Positions 27,509 to 36,970 of a stretch of DNA of 64,000 nt are shown here, in pieces. Every line of letters begins with the position of its first letter. Position 1 is the stretch's first letter. Made by a program: the position numbers and the translations under genes. A model generated the notes under the pieces. The model was not told the origin of the DNA, ran no database searches, and saw only the letters and a list, made by a program, of their open reading frames with translations. Source of the DNA: Pseudomonas hormoni (GTDB lineage: Bacteria; Pseudomonadota; Gammaproteobacteria; Pseudomonadales; Pseudomonadaceae); the NCBI RefSeq assembly GCF_018502625.1, contig NZ_CP075566.1:4450001-4514000 (forward strand), read 5' to 3'.

Positions 27509-28174
27509 TCAACTCACCGTCCCGCCCTTCGCTTCGCTCATGATCTGCCGAATCGCCCCGACAAAGGTTTCCACCGGCTGTCCGCCACTGACCGCGTACT
27601 GCCCGTTGAAGACAACGGTCGGCACCGAACTGACGCCACGGGACAGCCACAGCTGTTCCTCCTCCCGCACCTCCTTGGCGAACTCGTCCGACGCAAGGAT
27701 CGCCTCGGCCCGCTGCCGGTCCAGACCAACGCTTTGCGCGACCTGCGCCAACTGACCATGGTCGGAAGGATTGCCGCCGTCGGTGAAATACGCTTTGAAC
27801 AGCGCCTCCTTCAGATTGAACTGCAACCCTTCCAGCCCCGCCCAGTACAACAAGCGGTGAGCATCGAAGGTGTTGTAGATGCGACTGTTACCGTCCGTGC
27901 GAAAGGTAAAGCCGACTTCGGCGCCGCGCGCGCGAATCATTTCGCGGTTCTTTTGCGATTGCTCCGGGGTTGAACCGTATTTCTCGGTGATGTGTTCGGT
28001 GATGTTCTGCCCTTCGGGGCTCATCTTCGGGTTCAGCTCGAACGGCTGGAAACGGATCTCTGCCTGGACTTCGTCACCCAGCAAATCCAGAGCGCGGGTC
28101 AGGCCATACAGGCCGACGACGCACCAGGGGCAGGACACGTCGCTGACGAAATCGATTTTCAGGGGAGCACTCAT
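27509..28174 (-). CDS. DsbA-family (FrnE-like) thiol oxidoreductase
   Basis: Thioredoxin-fold protein of 221 residues. The active site CPWC is near residue 14 in FVSDVSCPWCVVGLYGL, and the cis-Pro region is VSSVPTVVFNG. There is no signal peptide, so it acts in the cytosol, as FrnE/2-hydroxychromene isomerase-like DsbA proteins do. The start at 28174 was chosen because AGGTGTG precedes it and homologues begin directly before the beta strand. Physiological substrate unknown. Confidence 0.88.
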   Translation of the reverse strand: MSAPLKIDFVSDVSCPWCVVGLYGLTRALDLLGDEVQAEIRFQPFELNPKMSPEGQNITEHITEKYGSTPEQSQKNREMIRARGAEVGFTFRTDGNSRIYNTFDAHRLLYWAGLEGLQFNLKEALFKAYFTDGGNPSDHGQLAQVAQSVGLDRQRAEAILASDEFAKEVREEEQLWLSRGVSSVPTVVFNGQYAVSGGQPVETFVGAIRQIMSEAKGGTVS

Positions 28175-28266
28175 CACACACCTCGCTGGCTGAACACAGG
28201 CCGGAAAGGATGAACGATACACCTGTGGAAACGAGATTGTGTGAGTCCGCTGTGTATGTCTGCAAG

Positions 28267-28718
28267 AGACAGGTCGGCTGTCAGGCCGCCTTCGCGAGCA
28301 AGCTCTGCTCCTACAGAAAAACAAAGCAAATCGCGAACACCCACCACCCCCCACCACTCATCAGGCCGAGCGTTAGCTCGCCTGCAGCTCTTGATCTTGA
28401 TCCACCCGCCCCTTCGGGAGGCTGAGTGGAGGTGTTCATCCGGGGAGTGGTGCGCAGCGCCGTTCGACGCAGTCGAACACGCTGCATGTAGGTCGTCGCG
28501 AAGCAGACCGGAGGGCAGTGTCCCCGGATGAATACCGGAGCGAAGGAACGCCGAGCCTTAGCGAGGGGCCGGACGCTCGGGGCGAGACCTTTTGGTTCCT
28601 TTTGGGGCGTTTGCCAAAAGGGACTCGCCGTAAGGGCGAAACCGCCAGCGGCCGTTACCGCAGGAATGGATATGGACTCGGTCAACAAACAGACAGGTCG
28701 GCTCGAAGGCCGCCTTCG
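28267..28718. repeat. Structured dispersed-repeat element filling the 28175–28721 gap
   Basis: This non-coding stretch is bounded by imperfect 28-base direct repeats: AGACAGGTCGGCT…GGCCGCCTTCG at 28267–28294 and 28691–28718, differing at three adjacent bases. Next to the left copy is a single REP half-site (28291–28316). Inside is a nested palindrome: TTCATCCGGGGA (28435–28446) pairs exactly with 28521–28532, enclosing GCAGCG/CGCTGC and the hairpin GTTCGAC-GCA-GTCGAAC (28462–28478). Further right is TTTTGG…CCAAAA (28600–28619). Apparent short reading frames here look spurious. I recall similar sequence repeated in P. fluorescens genomes, unverified here. Confidence 0.6.
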
Positions 28719-28721
28719 GTG

Positions 28722-29756
28722 TTAAAGAAGATTGTGTTCAACCACAGGATCGATCTGCGCCCAATGCGAAGTGTCTTCGCGATGAGCCTGCAAATAAGGC
28801 AACACCGCCCCAAGCAACGGCGCTTTAAACGCCTCCTGAAAACGATGAGCCAACCCCGGAATCAGCTTCAACTGACTGCCACGGATATGCGCTGCCAAAT
28901 GCACCCCATGCATCACCGGCAACAACGGATCGGCAGTGCCATGAACCACCAGCGTCGGCACTCGCAACTGGTTGAGCAACGCCACCCGACTCGGCTCGGC
29001 GAGGATCGCCATGATCTGGCGCTTCACGCCTTCCGGGTTGAACGCCCGGTCATAAGACAGCGCCGCCTGATGCAACAACACCTGCCGATCATCGCTCACC
29101 GTCGGGCTGCCCAGCGCCGCGAGCAAGTCAGCCTGCTGCTCCAGCGCCACTTCGCGGTTCGGTGCACCACGGCGCGAGAGCAACTGCACCAAGGCCTCAT
29201 TGGGCGCCGGCAAACCTTCAGCGCCGGAACTGGTCATGATCAGCGTCAGGCTTTCAATCCGCTGCGGCGCCATGGCCGCCATGTGCTGGGCGATCATCCC
29301 GCCCATGCTGGCGCCCAGCACGTGGAATTGCTCGACGTGCAAGGCATCCATCAATCCAAGGGCATCGTCTGCCATATCCGTCAGCGAATAAGGTGCAGCC
29401 ACGGGCAAACCGAGTTTGTAACGCAGCACTTCGAACGTAAGATTGGCGTCGACAGGCGCCTGTCGCCAGGTGGACAGGCCGACATCGCGATTGTCATATC
29501 GAATCACCCGAAAGCCCTGCTGACACAGCGCGACCACCACCTCGTCCGGCCAGTGAATCAACTGCCCGCCGAGGCCCATCACCAGCAGCAGTGCCGGATC
29601 CGAGGCACGGCCGATGCTCTGATACGCCAGGCTCACCTGCGCCAGATCGGCGTGTTCGGTCGGAACATTGACATCGCATCGAGAAGCCGCAAAGGACGGC
29701 AGGCCAAACAACAACGCGGCCAGGAAAACCGCTGTCGAAAAAAATCGTGCATACAT
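28722..29756 (-). CDS. Exported alpha/beta hydrolase
   Basis: A 344-residue serine hydrolase with a Sec signal peptide ([21 protein letters not shown]). The nucleophile elbow is GASMGG near residue 145. The oxyanion region is [11 protein letters not shown] near residue 60, followed by YDNRDVGLS. The late catalytic residues lie around [11 protein letters not shown] (Asp) and GLAHRFQ (His). The triad is therefore complete. DNRDVGLS and the overall pattern match many proline-iminopeptidase-like/epoxide-hydrolase-like proteins, so the substrate is not predictable. It stands alone, 250 bases from metE. Confidence 0.85.
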   Translation of the reverse strand: MYARFFSTAVFLAALLFGLPSFAASRCDVNVPTEHADLAQVSLAYQSIGRASDPALLLVMGLGGQLIHWPDEVVVALCQQGFRVIRYDNRDVGLSTWRQAPVDANLTFEVLRYKLGLPVAAPYSLTDMADDALGLMDALHVEQFHVLGASMGGMIAQHMAAMAPQRIESLTLIMTSSGAEGLPAPNEALVQLLSRRGAPNREVALEQQADLLAALGSPTVSDDRQVLLHQAALSYDRAFNPEGVKRQIMAILAEPSRVALLNQLRVPTLVVHGTADPLLPVMHGVHLAAHIRGSQLKLIPGLAHRFQEAFKAPLLGAVLPYLQAHREDTSHWAQIDPVVEHNLL

Positions 29757-29888
29757 GAAAAAACACCGAAACGCAGAACCCCAGTAGAGCGCGAGTCTGA
29801 TGAAGTTTGATCAAGCGCGCTGCCACAGTTACGTGACAGTTTGATGAAGAGTGCTGAACGGTCGTCTCCGGGACCGCGTTATCGTTCA

Positions 29889-29987
29889 TCGCGAGCAGGC
29901 TCGCTCCCACAGGATTGATGTCGATCACAGAATTTGTGCACGACACCGATTAAATGTGGGAGCGAGACCGGCTTGCCGGCGATGGCG
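29889..29987. repeat. Outward-facing REP pair (TGTGGGAGC class)
   Basis: An inverted half-site TCGCGAGCAGGCTCGCTCCC (from 29889) and a forward half-site TGTGGGAGCGAGACCGGCTT (from 29955) lie about 40 bases apart. They point away from each other, the opposite of a standard REPIN. Confidence 0.8.
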
Positions 29988-30007
29988 TCATAACAAACGC
30001 TGAAGGA

Positions 30008-32320
30008 TTAAGCCAACTGACTACGCAACTGCCGCGCCGCCGCCACCATGTTCACCAACGCCGCCTCCGTCTCCGGCCACGCCCGGGTCTTCAAACCGCA
30101 ATCCGGGTTCACCCACAACCGTTCCGCCGGAATCCGCTGCACGGCCTTGCTCATCAACTTGACCATCTCCGCCGTGTCCGGCACCCGTGGCGAGTGAATG
30201 TCATACACACCCGGACCAATGTCGTTCGGGTAATCGAACGCTTCGAAGGCCTCCAGCAATTCCATGTCCGAACGCGAGGTTTCGATGGTGATCACGTCCG
30301 CATCCATCGCCGCGATGGCCTCGATCACATCGTTGAATTCGCTGTAGCACATGTGGGTGTGGATCTGGGTTTCGTCGCGCACACCGGAGGCGCTCAAGCG
30401 GAACGCTTCCACCGCCCAATCCAGATATTCCTTCCACTGTGCCCGACGCAGCGGCAAACCTTCACGGAACGCCGCTTCGTCGATCTGCACGATCTTGATA
30501 CCGGCGTTTTCCAGGTCCACCACCTCGTCACGCAGGGCCAACGCCAACTGCTGCGCCTGGACTTTGCGCGAGACGTCTTCCCGCGGGAACGACCACATCA
30601 GCATGGTCACCGGACCGGTGAGCATGCCTTTCATGACCTTGTCGGTCAGGCTCTGCGCATAGGTGATCCAGTCGACGGTCATGGCGTTCGGACGGCTCAG
30701 GTCGCCGTAGATGATCGCCGGCTTCACGCAACGGGAACCGTAGCTCTGCACCCAGCCAAACCGGGTGAACAGGTATCCGTCCAGCTGCTCGGCGAAATAC
30801 TCGACCATGTCGTTGCGTTCGGCTTCACCGTGCACCAGCACGTCCAGGCCCAGGCGTTCCTGGACTTGCACGGCGTGGCGGATTTCGCTGTGCATGGCGT
30901 CGGTGTAATCGTTGGCCGACAGCTTGCCTTGCTTGAACGCCTGACGCGCCAGACGGATCGAACCGGTCTGCGGAAACGAACCGATGGTGGTGGTCGGAAA
31001 CGCCGACAACTTCAGCCGCGTACGTTGTTGTTCGATGCGTTTGGCAAACGGCGAGTGGCGCTGGCTGTCGGCTGCACCGATGGCGTTGATGCGGGCTTGC
31101 ACTTCAGCTTTATGGATACGCGGAGACTCGGCACGGCTGGCCTGAATCGCACGGCTCTCGGCCAGTGCGGCTTGCACCTTGGGCGATTGCGGGTCGTTAA
31201 GCGCATCACGCAGCACAGCGATTTCGCCACACTTCTGCACAGCAAACGCCAGCCAGCTTTTCAGTTCCGGATCGAGCTTGTCTTCACGCTCCAGGTCCAC
31301 CGGGCTGTGCAGTAGCGAGCAGGAACTGCTGACCCACAGGTTGTCGCCAAAGCGTTCCTGGGCGAATTGCAGTTGTGCGAGCACCGGCTCCAGTTCGCAA
31401 CGCCAGACGTTGCGGCCGTTGACCAGGCCCACCGAGAGAATCTTGTAGGTCGGCAGACGATCGAGCACGTGGAGCAGTTGGTCCGGGGCGCGCACCGCAT
31501 CGATGTGCAAACCTTGTACTGGCAAACCGACGGCCAGACCGAGGTTGTCTTGCAGGCCACTGAAGTAGGTCGCCACCAGCTTTTTCAGCGGCGAGTATTG
31601 AAGGATGTGGTAAGCGCGTTCGAACGCATTTTTCCATTCTTGCGGCAGGTCGAGGGTCAGGATCGGCTCGTCGATCTGCACCCATTCGACGCCTTGCGCG
31701 GCGAGGCGGCCGAGGATTTCGCCGTAGATCGGCAGCAGGCGTTCCAGCAGGTCGAGTTTGTCGAAGTCATTGCCTTTGGCCTTGCCCAGCCACAGGTAAG
31801 TCAGCGGGCCGATGATCACCGGTTTGACGTTGTGGCCGAGGGTCGTGGCTTCGTCGACTTCGTCGAACAGCTGTTCCCAGCTCAGTTTGAACTGCTGGTC
31901 AGCGCTGAATTCCGGGACCAGGTAGTGGTAGTTGGTATCGAACCACTTGGTCAATTCCTGTGCATATTGCGCCTTGGTGTGTTCGCCGCCGCAGCAGGCT
32001 GCAGTTGCCCCACGGGCCATGGCGAACAGCGTGTCCAGCGTCGGCAGGCCGTTGGCGTTCTTGGCGCTGTCGAAACGCTCCGGGATCACACCGAAGGTCA
32101 GGGAGTGGGTCAGCACCTGGTCGTACCAGGCGAAGTCGCCGACCGGCAACAGGTCGATGCCGGCGTCTTTCTGCACTTGCCAGTGGGTGGCGCGCAGTTG
32201 GCGACCGATGCTTTTCAGCGCGTCCTGATCAAGATCGCCCTTCCAGTAGGATTCGAGGGCTTTTTTCAATTCACGATCAGCGCCGATGCGCGGAAAACCA
32301 AGTGTGTGGGCCAGAGCCAT
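30008..32320 (-). CDS. metE: Cobalamin-independent methionine synthase
   Basis: Transfers a methyl group from methyltetrahydrofolate-triglutamate to homocysteine to make methionine, without B12. The 770-residue length fits the two-barrel MetE enzyme. The N-terminal start [23 protein letters not shown] is typical. The C-terminal zinc ligands are visible as the His and Cys of HTHMCYSEF and the Cys of [11 protein letters not shown] divergent metR and a MetR-like box lie upstream, indicating homocysteine/MetR-dependent activation. Confidence 0.97.
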   Translation of the reverse strand: MALAHTLGFPRIGADRELKKALESYWKGDLDQDALKSIGRQLRATHWQVQKDAGIDLLPVGDFAWYDQVLTHSLTFGVIPERFDSAKNANGLPTLDTLFAMARGATAACCGGEHTKAQYAQELTKWFDTNYHYLVPEFSADQQFKLSWEQLFDEVDEATTLGHNVKPVIIGPLTYLWLGKAKGNDFDKLDLLERLLPIYGEILGRLAAQGVEWVQIDEPILTLDLPQEWKNAFERAYHILQYSPLKKLVATYFSGLQDNLGLAVGLPVQGLHIDAVRAPDQLLHVLDRLPTYKILSVGLVNGRNVWRCELEPVLAQLQFAQERFGDNLWVSSSCSLLHSPVDLEREDKLDPELKSWLAFAVQKCGEIAVLRDALNDPQSPKVQAALAESRAIQASRAESPRIHKAEVQARINAIGAADSQRHSPFAKRIEQQRTRLKLSAFPTTTIGSFPQTGSIRLARQAFKQGKLSANDYTDAMHSEIRHAVQVQERLGLDVLVHGEAERNDMVEYFAEQLDGYLFTRFGWVQSYGSRCVKPAIIYGDLSRPNAMTVDWITYAQSLTDKVMKGMLTGPVTMLMWSFPREDVSRKVQAQQLALALRDEVVDLENAGIKIVQIDEAAFREGLPLRRAQWKEYLDWAVEAFRLSASGVRDETQIHTHMCYSEFNDVIEAIAAMDADVITIETSRSDMELLEAFEAFDYPNDIGPGVYDIHSPRVPDTAEMVKLMSKAVQRIPAERLWVNPDCGLKTRAWPETEAALVNMVAAARQLRSQLA

Positions 32321-32384
32321 GGTGAGTTCCTTCCTAGATTAGATGCCGTAAAACATGGCGCTATTGTCGACAGCCAACCCAACA

Positions 32385-32397
32385 TGAGACAAACTCA
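32385..32397. promoter_or_regulatory. Putative MetR box in the metE–metR gap
   Basis: TGAGACAAACTCA is a perfect TGAG-N5-CTCA dyad, close to the known MetR consensus TGAANNNNNTTCA. It lies 65 bases upstream of metE and 43 bases upstream of metR, suited to controlling both. Confidence 0.65.
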
Positions 32398-32439
32398 ACC
32401 TTTTCGTGTTGATCACAAGTTTTCCTCATGGAGCCCCCG

Positions 32440-33357
32440 GTGCTTGAAATCCGTCACCTGAAGACCCTGCACGCCTTGCGCGAAGCCGATAGCCTGGTCG
32501 ATGCCGCCGACCGTCTGCACCTGACCCAATCGGCCCTGTCCCACCAGTTCAAGGAGCTGGAAGAGCGCATGGGTATGCCGTTGTTCGTGCGCAAGACCAA
32601 ACCGGTGCGGTTCACCAGCGCCGGTTTGCGCCTGCTGCAACTGGCCGATGCCACCCTGCCGTTGCTGCGCGGTGCCGAGCGCGATATCGCGCGGCTGGCG
32701 GGTGGCACCGCGGGGCGTTTGCACATGGCAATCGAGTGCCACAGTTGCTTCCAGTGGCTGATGCCGACCATCGACCAGTTCCGCGATGCCTGGCCGGAAG
32801 TCGAACTGGACCTGGCCTCGGGCTTCTCTTTCGCGCCGCTGCCGGCCCTGGCCCGTGGCGATCTGGATCTGGTGGTGACCTCCGATCCGCTGGAAATCGC
32901 CGGCATCACCTATGTGCCGCTGTTCACTTATGAAGCGATGCTCGCCGTGGCCAATCAGCACCGTTTGGCGAGCAAGGCGTATATCGTGCCGGAAGATCTG
33001 CTTACGGAAACACTGATCACTTACCCGGTGGAGCGTGATCGGCTGGACATCTTCACCCGCTTCCTCGAACCGGCCGACATCGAACCGGCCCAGGTCCGCA
33101 CCTCGGAACTGACGGTGATGATGATGCAACTGGTGGCCAGCGGCCGCGGCGTGTGCGGCATGCCGCATTGGGCACTGCATGAATACAGCTCACGGGGCTA
33201 TGTGAAGGCCAAGCGGCTGGGTGAGAAAGGGTTGTTTGCGACGTTGTACGCGGGGATCCGCGCGGACATGCTGGATGCGCCGTATATGCGTGATTTTCTG
33301 CTGACGGCGAAGGACACGTCGTTTTCGACCCTGGATGGGGTCAGCGCGGTTCGCTGA
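32440..33357 (+). CDS. metR: LysR-type regulator MetR
   Basis: Transcription activator of methionine genes, co-activated by homocysteine in known cases. The N-terminal helix-turn-helix reads ADSLVDAADRLHLTQSALSHQFKELEERMG, identical in style to MetR rather than to generic LysR proteins. The C-terminal effector-binding domain spans about 90–295. I prefer the GTG start at 32440 because GGAG lies six bases before it and the protein then begins LEIRHLKTLHALRE as in the family; an ATG at 32428 is an alternative. It is divergent from metE. Confidence 0.92.
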   Translation: MLEIRHLKTLHALREADSLVDAADRLHLTQSALSHQFKELEERMGMPLFVRKTKPVRFTSAGLRLLQLADATLPLLRGAERDIARLAGGTAGRLHMAIECHSCFQWLMPTIDQFRDAWPEVELDLASGFSFAPLPALARGDLDLVVTSDPLEIAGITYVPLFTYEAMLAVANQHRLASKAYIVPEDLLTETLITYPVERDRLDIFTRFLEPADIEPAQVRTSELTVMMMQLVASGRGVCGMPHWALHEYSSRGYVKAKRLGEKGLFATLYAGIRADMLDAPYMRDFLLTAKDTSFSTLDGVSAVR

Positions 33358-33382
33358 TGGACCGCTGAGTAAATACATTCCT

Positions 33383-33515
33383 TGTGGCGAGGGAGCTTGC
33401 TCCCGCTCGGCTGCGCAGCAGTCGTAAATCCAGCCTATGCGGTGTACCTGAGAGAATAAGGTTGCAGGTTTTGGGGCTGCTTCGCAGCCCAGCGGGAGCA
33501 AGCTCCCTCGCCACA
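33383..33515. repeat. REPIN (TGTGGCGAGGG class)
   Basis: Left arm TGTGGCGAGGGAGCTTGCTC and inverted right arm ending CTCCCTCGCCACA, spacer about 85 bases. It lies between convergent metR and the GNAT gene. Confidence 0.92.
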
Positions 33516-33531
33516 AAAGCTGCCTTATGCC

Positions 33532-34047
33532 TCAAGTTCCTGGGGTGATCTCCCGCCACATGTGGATCTTGTCGAAGTAGTCCTCGCCTACTCGCAGCGC
33601 CATCGGCTCCAGGCCGAACTGGATGAAGCCGCATCGCTGGTAGAGGTTGAACGCCGCTTCGTTGCCGGCGGTGACTGTCAGCTGAATCAGCCTCAGGCCC
33701 TTGTGGGTTTGTGCCTCGGCCAATACCGCCTGCACCAGTTGATAACCGAGCCCGCGCTGACGAACCTTGCCGGACACATACATGCCAAACAGCGTCGCCT
33801 TGTGCCGGGCCTTTTCACGAGGTTCGAAGGCGAGGCCGACGATGCCCGCCAATTGCCCTTCCTCAAACGCGCCGAACAGCACATCCAGCTTGCTGGTCAG
33901 GCGCGACTCCCACCAGCTCAGCGGCATCGTGGCGCGCTCGCGCACGCTGGAGGTGAACGCCTGAGGATGCAAGTCGTAGGCTTCGAGCATCAACGCCCGA
34001 TAGTCCAGAGCATGGCTGGCATCAAGTCGCTCAATCCACATGTTCAC
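33532..34047 (-). CDS. GNAT-family N-acetyltransferase
   Basis: Acetyl-CoA-dependent acetyltransferase of 171 residues. The central beta strand VGLAFEPR is followed by LFGMYVSGKVRQRGLGYQLVQAVLAEA, where RQRGLG is the pyrophosphate-binding Q/RxxGxG/A loop. A later strand-helix LTVTAGNEAAFNLYQRCGFIQFG is the typical motif B end. The GTG start overlaps the stop of the LysE gene by GTGA; an ATG two codons later is also possible. Substrate unknown. Confidence 0.87.
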   Translation of the reverse strand: MNMWIERLDASHALDYRALMLEAYDLHPQAFTSSVRERATMPLSWWESRLTSKLDVLFGAFEEGQLAGIVGLAFEPREKARHKATLFGMYVSGKVRQRGLGYQLVQAVLAEAQTHKGLRLIQLTVTAGNEAAFNLYQRCGFIQFGLEPMALRVGEDYFDKIHMWREITPGT

Positions 34048-34682
34048 GTCGCCCTTCGTTGCTCAAGCATCAGCCGCACCGCCAGCGCCGACAGCACGAA
34101 CCCCATGAAATAGCGTTGCACCGCCAGCCAGGTCGGGTTGTTGACGAACCAGGACGCGATGCCCGCCGCAAACACCGCGATCAACAGGTTGACGCAGAAA
34201 CTGACGCTGATCTGGGTCAAACCGAGAACAACACTCTGGGTGAACACAGAGCCATGCTCAGGCGTGATGAACTGCGGAAACACCGACAGGTAAAACACGG
34301 CGATTTTCGGGTTCAGGGCACTGGTCAGAAAACCCATGGTGATCAGTTTGCGCGACGAGTCCGGCGGCAACTGCTGCGCCTCGAACGGCGACCGCGCCCC
34401 CGGCTTGACTGCCTGCCAGGCCAGCCATATCAGGTACAGCGCACCGGCCCACTTCAACACTTCATAGGCCATCGGCACCGCCAGGAACACCGCCGTCAGA
34501 CCCGCCGCTGCGGCGAACAGGTGCACGAAGAATCCGGCGACCACACCGAGCAACGAGGTCACCCCGGCCCTGCGGCCCTGGCAGATCGAACGGGAGATCA
34601 GGTAGATCATATTCGGCCCCGGCGTCAGTACCATCAGCAACGCGGCAGCGGCGAAGATCAGCAAGTCTTGAAGCGGAATCAT
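34044..34682 (-). CDS. LysE/RhtB-family amino acid exporter
   Basis: Inner-membrane exporter (212 residues, about six helices) of the LysE/RhtB family. The signature LMVLTPGPNMIYLISRSICQGRRAGV near residue 17 holds the conserved PGPN. It probably exports an amino acid or homoserine-lactone-like compound, but the family does not allow a specific call. AAGGA stands six bases before the chosen ATG; a TTG six bases further upstream is unlikely. It is coupled to the GNAT gene. Confidence 0.9.
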   Translation of the reverse strand: MIPLQDLLIFAAAALLMVLTPGPNMIYLISRSICQGRRAGVTSLLGVVAGFFVHLFAAAAGLTAVFLAVPMAYEVLKWAGALYLIWLAWQAVKPGARSPFEAQQLPPDSSRKLITMGFLTSALNPKIAVFYLSVFPQFITPEHGSVFTQSVVLGLTQISVSFCVNLLIAVFAAGIASWFVNNPTWLAVQRYFMGFVLSALAVRLMLEQRRAT

Positions 34683-34706
34683 GGGCAATCCTTGGTCCGT
34701 GAATAA

Positions 34707-35141
34707 TCAGGCGATCGCGGTCAGCGAGGCTCGATAAAACGGCAGGATCAAGTCCCGTGTCAATGGCGCCAGCGTGACATCACTGTCGGTCGCCGGGTCG
34801 ATCCAGCGTACCTCTTCGATCTCCGCTGCCGGCGACACGTCTGAATCGATCGTCAGCTGAAAGAGTTCGGCCTGTACGATAAATCCCGGTTCATTGGCGG
34901 CCGGTGCCGAGAATTGCCCCAGATAGAGGGCGTGCGCCGGATCGATGACCAGACCCAGCTCTTCGTCCAGTTCACGTGCCAGCGCGCAGGCCGGTTGTTC
35001 ATGGGCCTCGATCTTGCCGCCCGGTTGCATGAAGGCCTCGGTGCCGCGCTTGCGGACCAGCAGGGTACGACCGTCGGGACCGATCAACAGGGCGGCGGCG
35101 ATGCGGATGAGGCGGGGTGAAGCGGCGGATGAAGGGGTCAT
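34707..35141 (-). CDS. Nudix hydrolase
   Basis: A 144-residue pyrophosphohydrolase. The Nudix box is complete: GGKIEAHEQPACALARELDEELGL near residues 42–65 gives GX5EX7REUXEEXGU with the metal-binding REXXEE. The first strands (IRIAAALLIGPDGRTLLVRKRG) are typical of MutT-like or ADP-ribose-pyrophosphatase-like members. Substrate cannot be set from sequence. It is 25 bases upstream of the LysE and GNAT genes in the same direction and probably in one transcript. Confidence 0.9.
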   Translation of the reverse strand: MTPSSAASPRLIRIAAALLIGPDGRTLLVRKRGTEAFMQPGGKIEAHEQPACALARELDEELGLVIDPAHALYLGQFSAPAANEPGFIVQAELFQLTIDSDVSPAAEIEEVRWIDPATDSDVTLAPLTRDLILPFYRASLTAIA

Positions 35142-35230
35142 GGATCAGAAATGGCCTTGGATGCAAAGGCGCTAGGATCACATGAGTATCGGCGCGTCGT
35201 CACGCCGAAAAACTTCTGCGAAACACAGCC

Positions 35231-35325
35231 CCTGTGGGAGCGAGCCTGCTCGCGATAGCGGTTTAACATTCAACATCTACATTGACTGAAACTCCGCCAT
35301 CGCGAGCAGGCTCGCTCCCACAGGG
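35231..35325. repeat. REPIN (TGTGGGAGC class)
   Basis: CCTGTGGGAGCGAGCCTGCT at the left and a near-perfect inverted arm ending GAGCAGGCTCGCTCCCACAG at the right. It abuts the 3' end of the HD-GYP gene. Confidence 0.9.
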
Positions 35326-35326
35326 A

Positions 35327-36706
35327 TCAGTGCAAGGCTTGGGAAACGTGACCTGCTTCGAGAATCGCGCCATCGCCCTCTTCCGGCAACTTCACAAAAA
35401 TGCTGTATTTCGCCCCCTCCATGGCTTCGAATGCGATCAGCTTCTCCACCAGCGGTCCGTTCAACACCTTGCCGGCATTGAGCAGCAGCATGCCGTTGTC
35501 GGCATTGAGGTTGTGCGCCAGGATCATCCCCGCCGCCAATTCCCGGGTGGTCATAACCTTGACCGTCGGATCGGCCAACGACACATCGCTCAGGTAGGCG
35601 GCACATACTCGAATGAAATCCTCCACCATCTCGGGGTCGTAGAGTTTTCCGGCGTAGCTGCGGATGTACACCAGCGCCTCATCACTGTTCATCTGCCGTT
35701 CCAGGATCAACCCGCGCTGCAACTCGATGAAATCCACCGCCAGTTTCAGCAACCGCGAACCGACGGGAATCGCCTCGCCCTTGAGTCGGTCGGGGAAACC
35801 GCTGCCGTCCCAACGCTCCTGATGGTGAAGAATCAGACGGGCGGCATCCTTCATCGGGTCGAGCGTCATCAACAGCGATTCGCTCTGTTTCGGGTAATTG
35901 CGATAACGCTCACGATCATTGTGATGCAACAGGTCCGCTGGGGCGGTCATCATGCTGTCGGTCCAGCTCAGCTTTCCGATGTTGTAGAGCGCGGCCGCCA
36001 TGGTCAGGTCGCGACTGGTACCTTCATCCACGCCATGGAGCTTGCAGTACACCCGCACCAGCTCGATGATCTGGCGGTTGGTCTGTTTGGCCGGCGGCAT
36101 GCGCAGGTTGGCCAGCAGCGAGAACATCTCGGTGCCGGTGACGTAGCTGTGCTTGAGCTCTTCGTAGGCCAGGTCGAGCATGTCGGCGGTCTGCTGCAGT
36201 TCAGCGGTGCGGGAGGCGACGCGTTTGTCCAGGGTGATGTTGAGCAGCTTCAATTCCTGGTTCTGATCCCACGTTTCCTGCACCAGGCGCAACCGTTCAC
36301 GCTCGGAATGCTGATACGCGAGTGATTGTCGCAATATCAGCAGCATTTCCTCATCGTGCCAGGGCTTGCTGATGTAACGGTGGATCTGCCCGTCATTGAT
36401 GGCTTTGATGATGGCTGACGGATCGGCATACCCGGTAAGCATGATCCGGACGGTATCGGGATAAAGCTTGTGGATGTGGGCCAGCAGCGTGGCACCGTCC
36501 ATGTTGGGCATGCGCGCATCGCTCATCACCAGGTCGACCGGCTGTTGCGCCATGATTTCAAGGGCCTGGGCGCCGCTGGTGGCCAGCAGCACCTCGTAGG
36601 GCTGACCGCGTAACAGGCGACGCAGGCTGTTGAGGATGGGTTCCTCATCATCGACCAGCAGCACCTTGGGTTTATGGGTGGACTTCGTGGGGAGTTGCTC
36701 TTCCAT
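35327..36706 (-). CDS. Response regulator with degenerate HD-GYP domain (YN-GFP)
   Basis: A 459-residue REC–linker–HD-GYP protein. The receiver (about 14–128) is intact with DD19–20, phospho-Asp D63 in LVMSDARMP and K114 in YISKPWH. The output domain (about 205–395) has the HD-GYP layout, but the metal-binding HD is replaced by Y241 N242 (AALYNIGKLSW) and the GYP by GFP (DGSGFPDRL, 303–305). HH at 294–295 is kept. Such YN variants, as described for PA2572 of P. aeruginosa, lack c-di-GMP phosphodiesterase activity and signal by protein contact. It is divergent from the GGDEF/EAL operon at 36971, with a 264-base gap. Confidence 0.85.
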   Translation of the reverse strand: MEEQLPTKSTHKPKVLLVDDEEPILNSLRRLLRGQPYEVLLATSGAQALEIMAQQPVDLVMSDARMPNMDGATLLAHIHKLYPDTVRIMLTGYADPSAIIKAINDGQIHRYISKPWHDEEMLLILRQSLAYQHSERERLRLVQETWDQNQELKLLNITLDKRVASRTAELQQTADMLDLAYEELKHSYVTGTEMFSLLANLRMPPAKQTNRQIIELVRVYCKLHGVDEGTSRDLTMAAALYNIGKLSWTDSMMTAPADLLHHNDRERYRNYPKQSESLLMTLDPMKDAARLILHHQERWDGSGFPDRLKGEAIPVGSRLLKLAVDFIELQRGLILERQMNSDEALVYIRSYAGKLYDPEMVEDFIRVCAAYLSDVSLADPTVKVMTTRELAAGMILAHNLNADNGMLLLNAGKVLNGPLVEKLIAFEAMEGAKYSIFVKLPEEGDGAILEAGHVSQALH

Positions 36707-36970
36707 GGCATTACCTCAGGCTAAAACGGTACAGCGTCATGTCGGGAACCGGGCAAACATCCCCTATTGCCGGATCCTGACCTACAGGCTAGATGATTTT
36801 CGACCTGTCACCGCAATGATTCGTTTCAGTCAGCTGCGCGAAGTCGCCTCCGGGCGACTATGCTCAGTTCACTCGGATCCATAATCTGTACGTTCGGCCA
36901 GGTGGTCAGGGAAAAGGATGACCCTTATGAACACTGTGCATCAAACTGCTGCCGGTCCAGGGAAATGGCG

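Noticed and set aside
28528..28725. Short open frame in the repeat element ([14 protein letters not shown]…)
   Set aside because: It crosses hairpins of the dispersed element and shows no protein-like features; treated as spurious.
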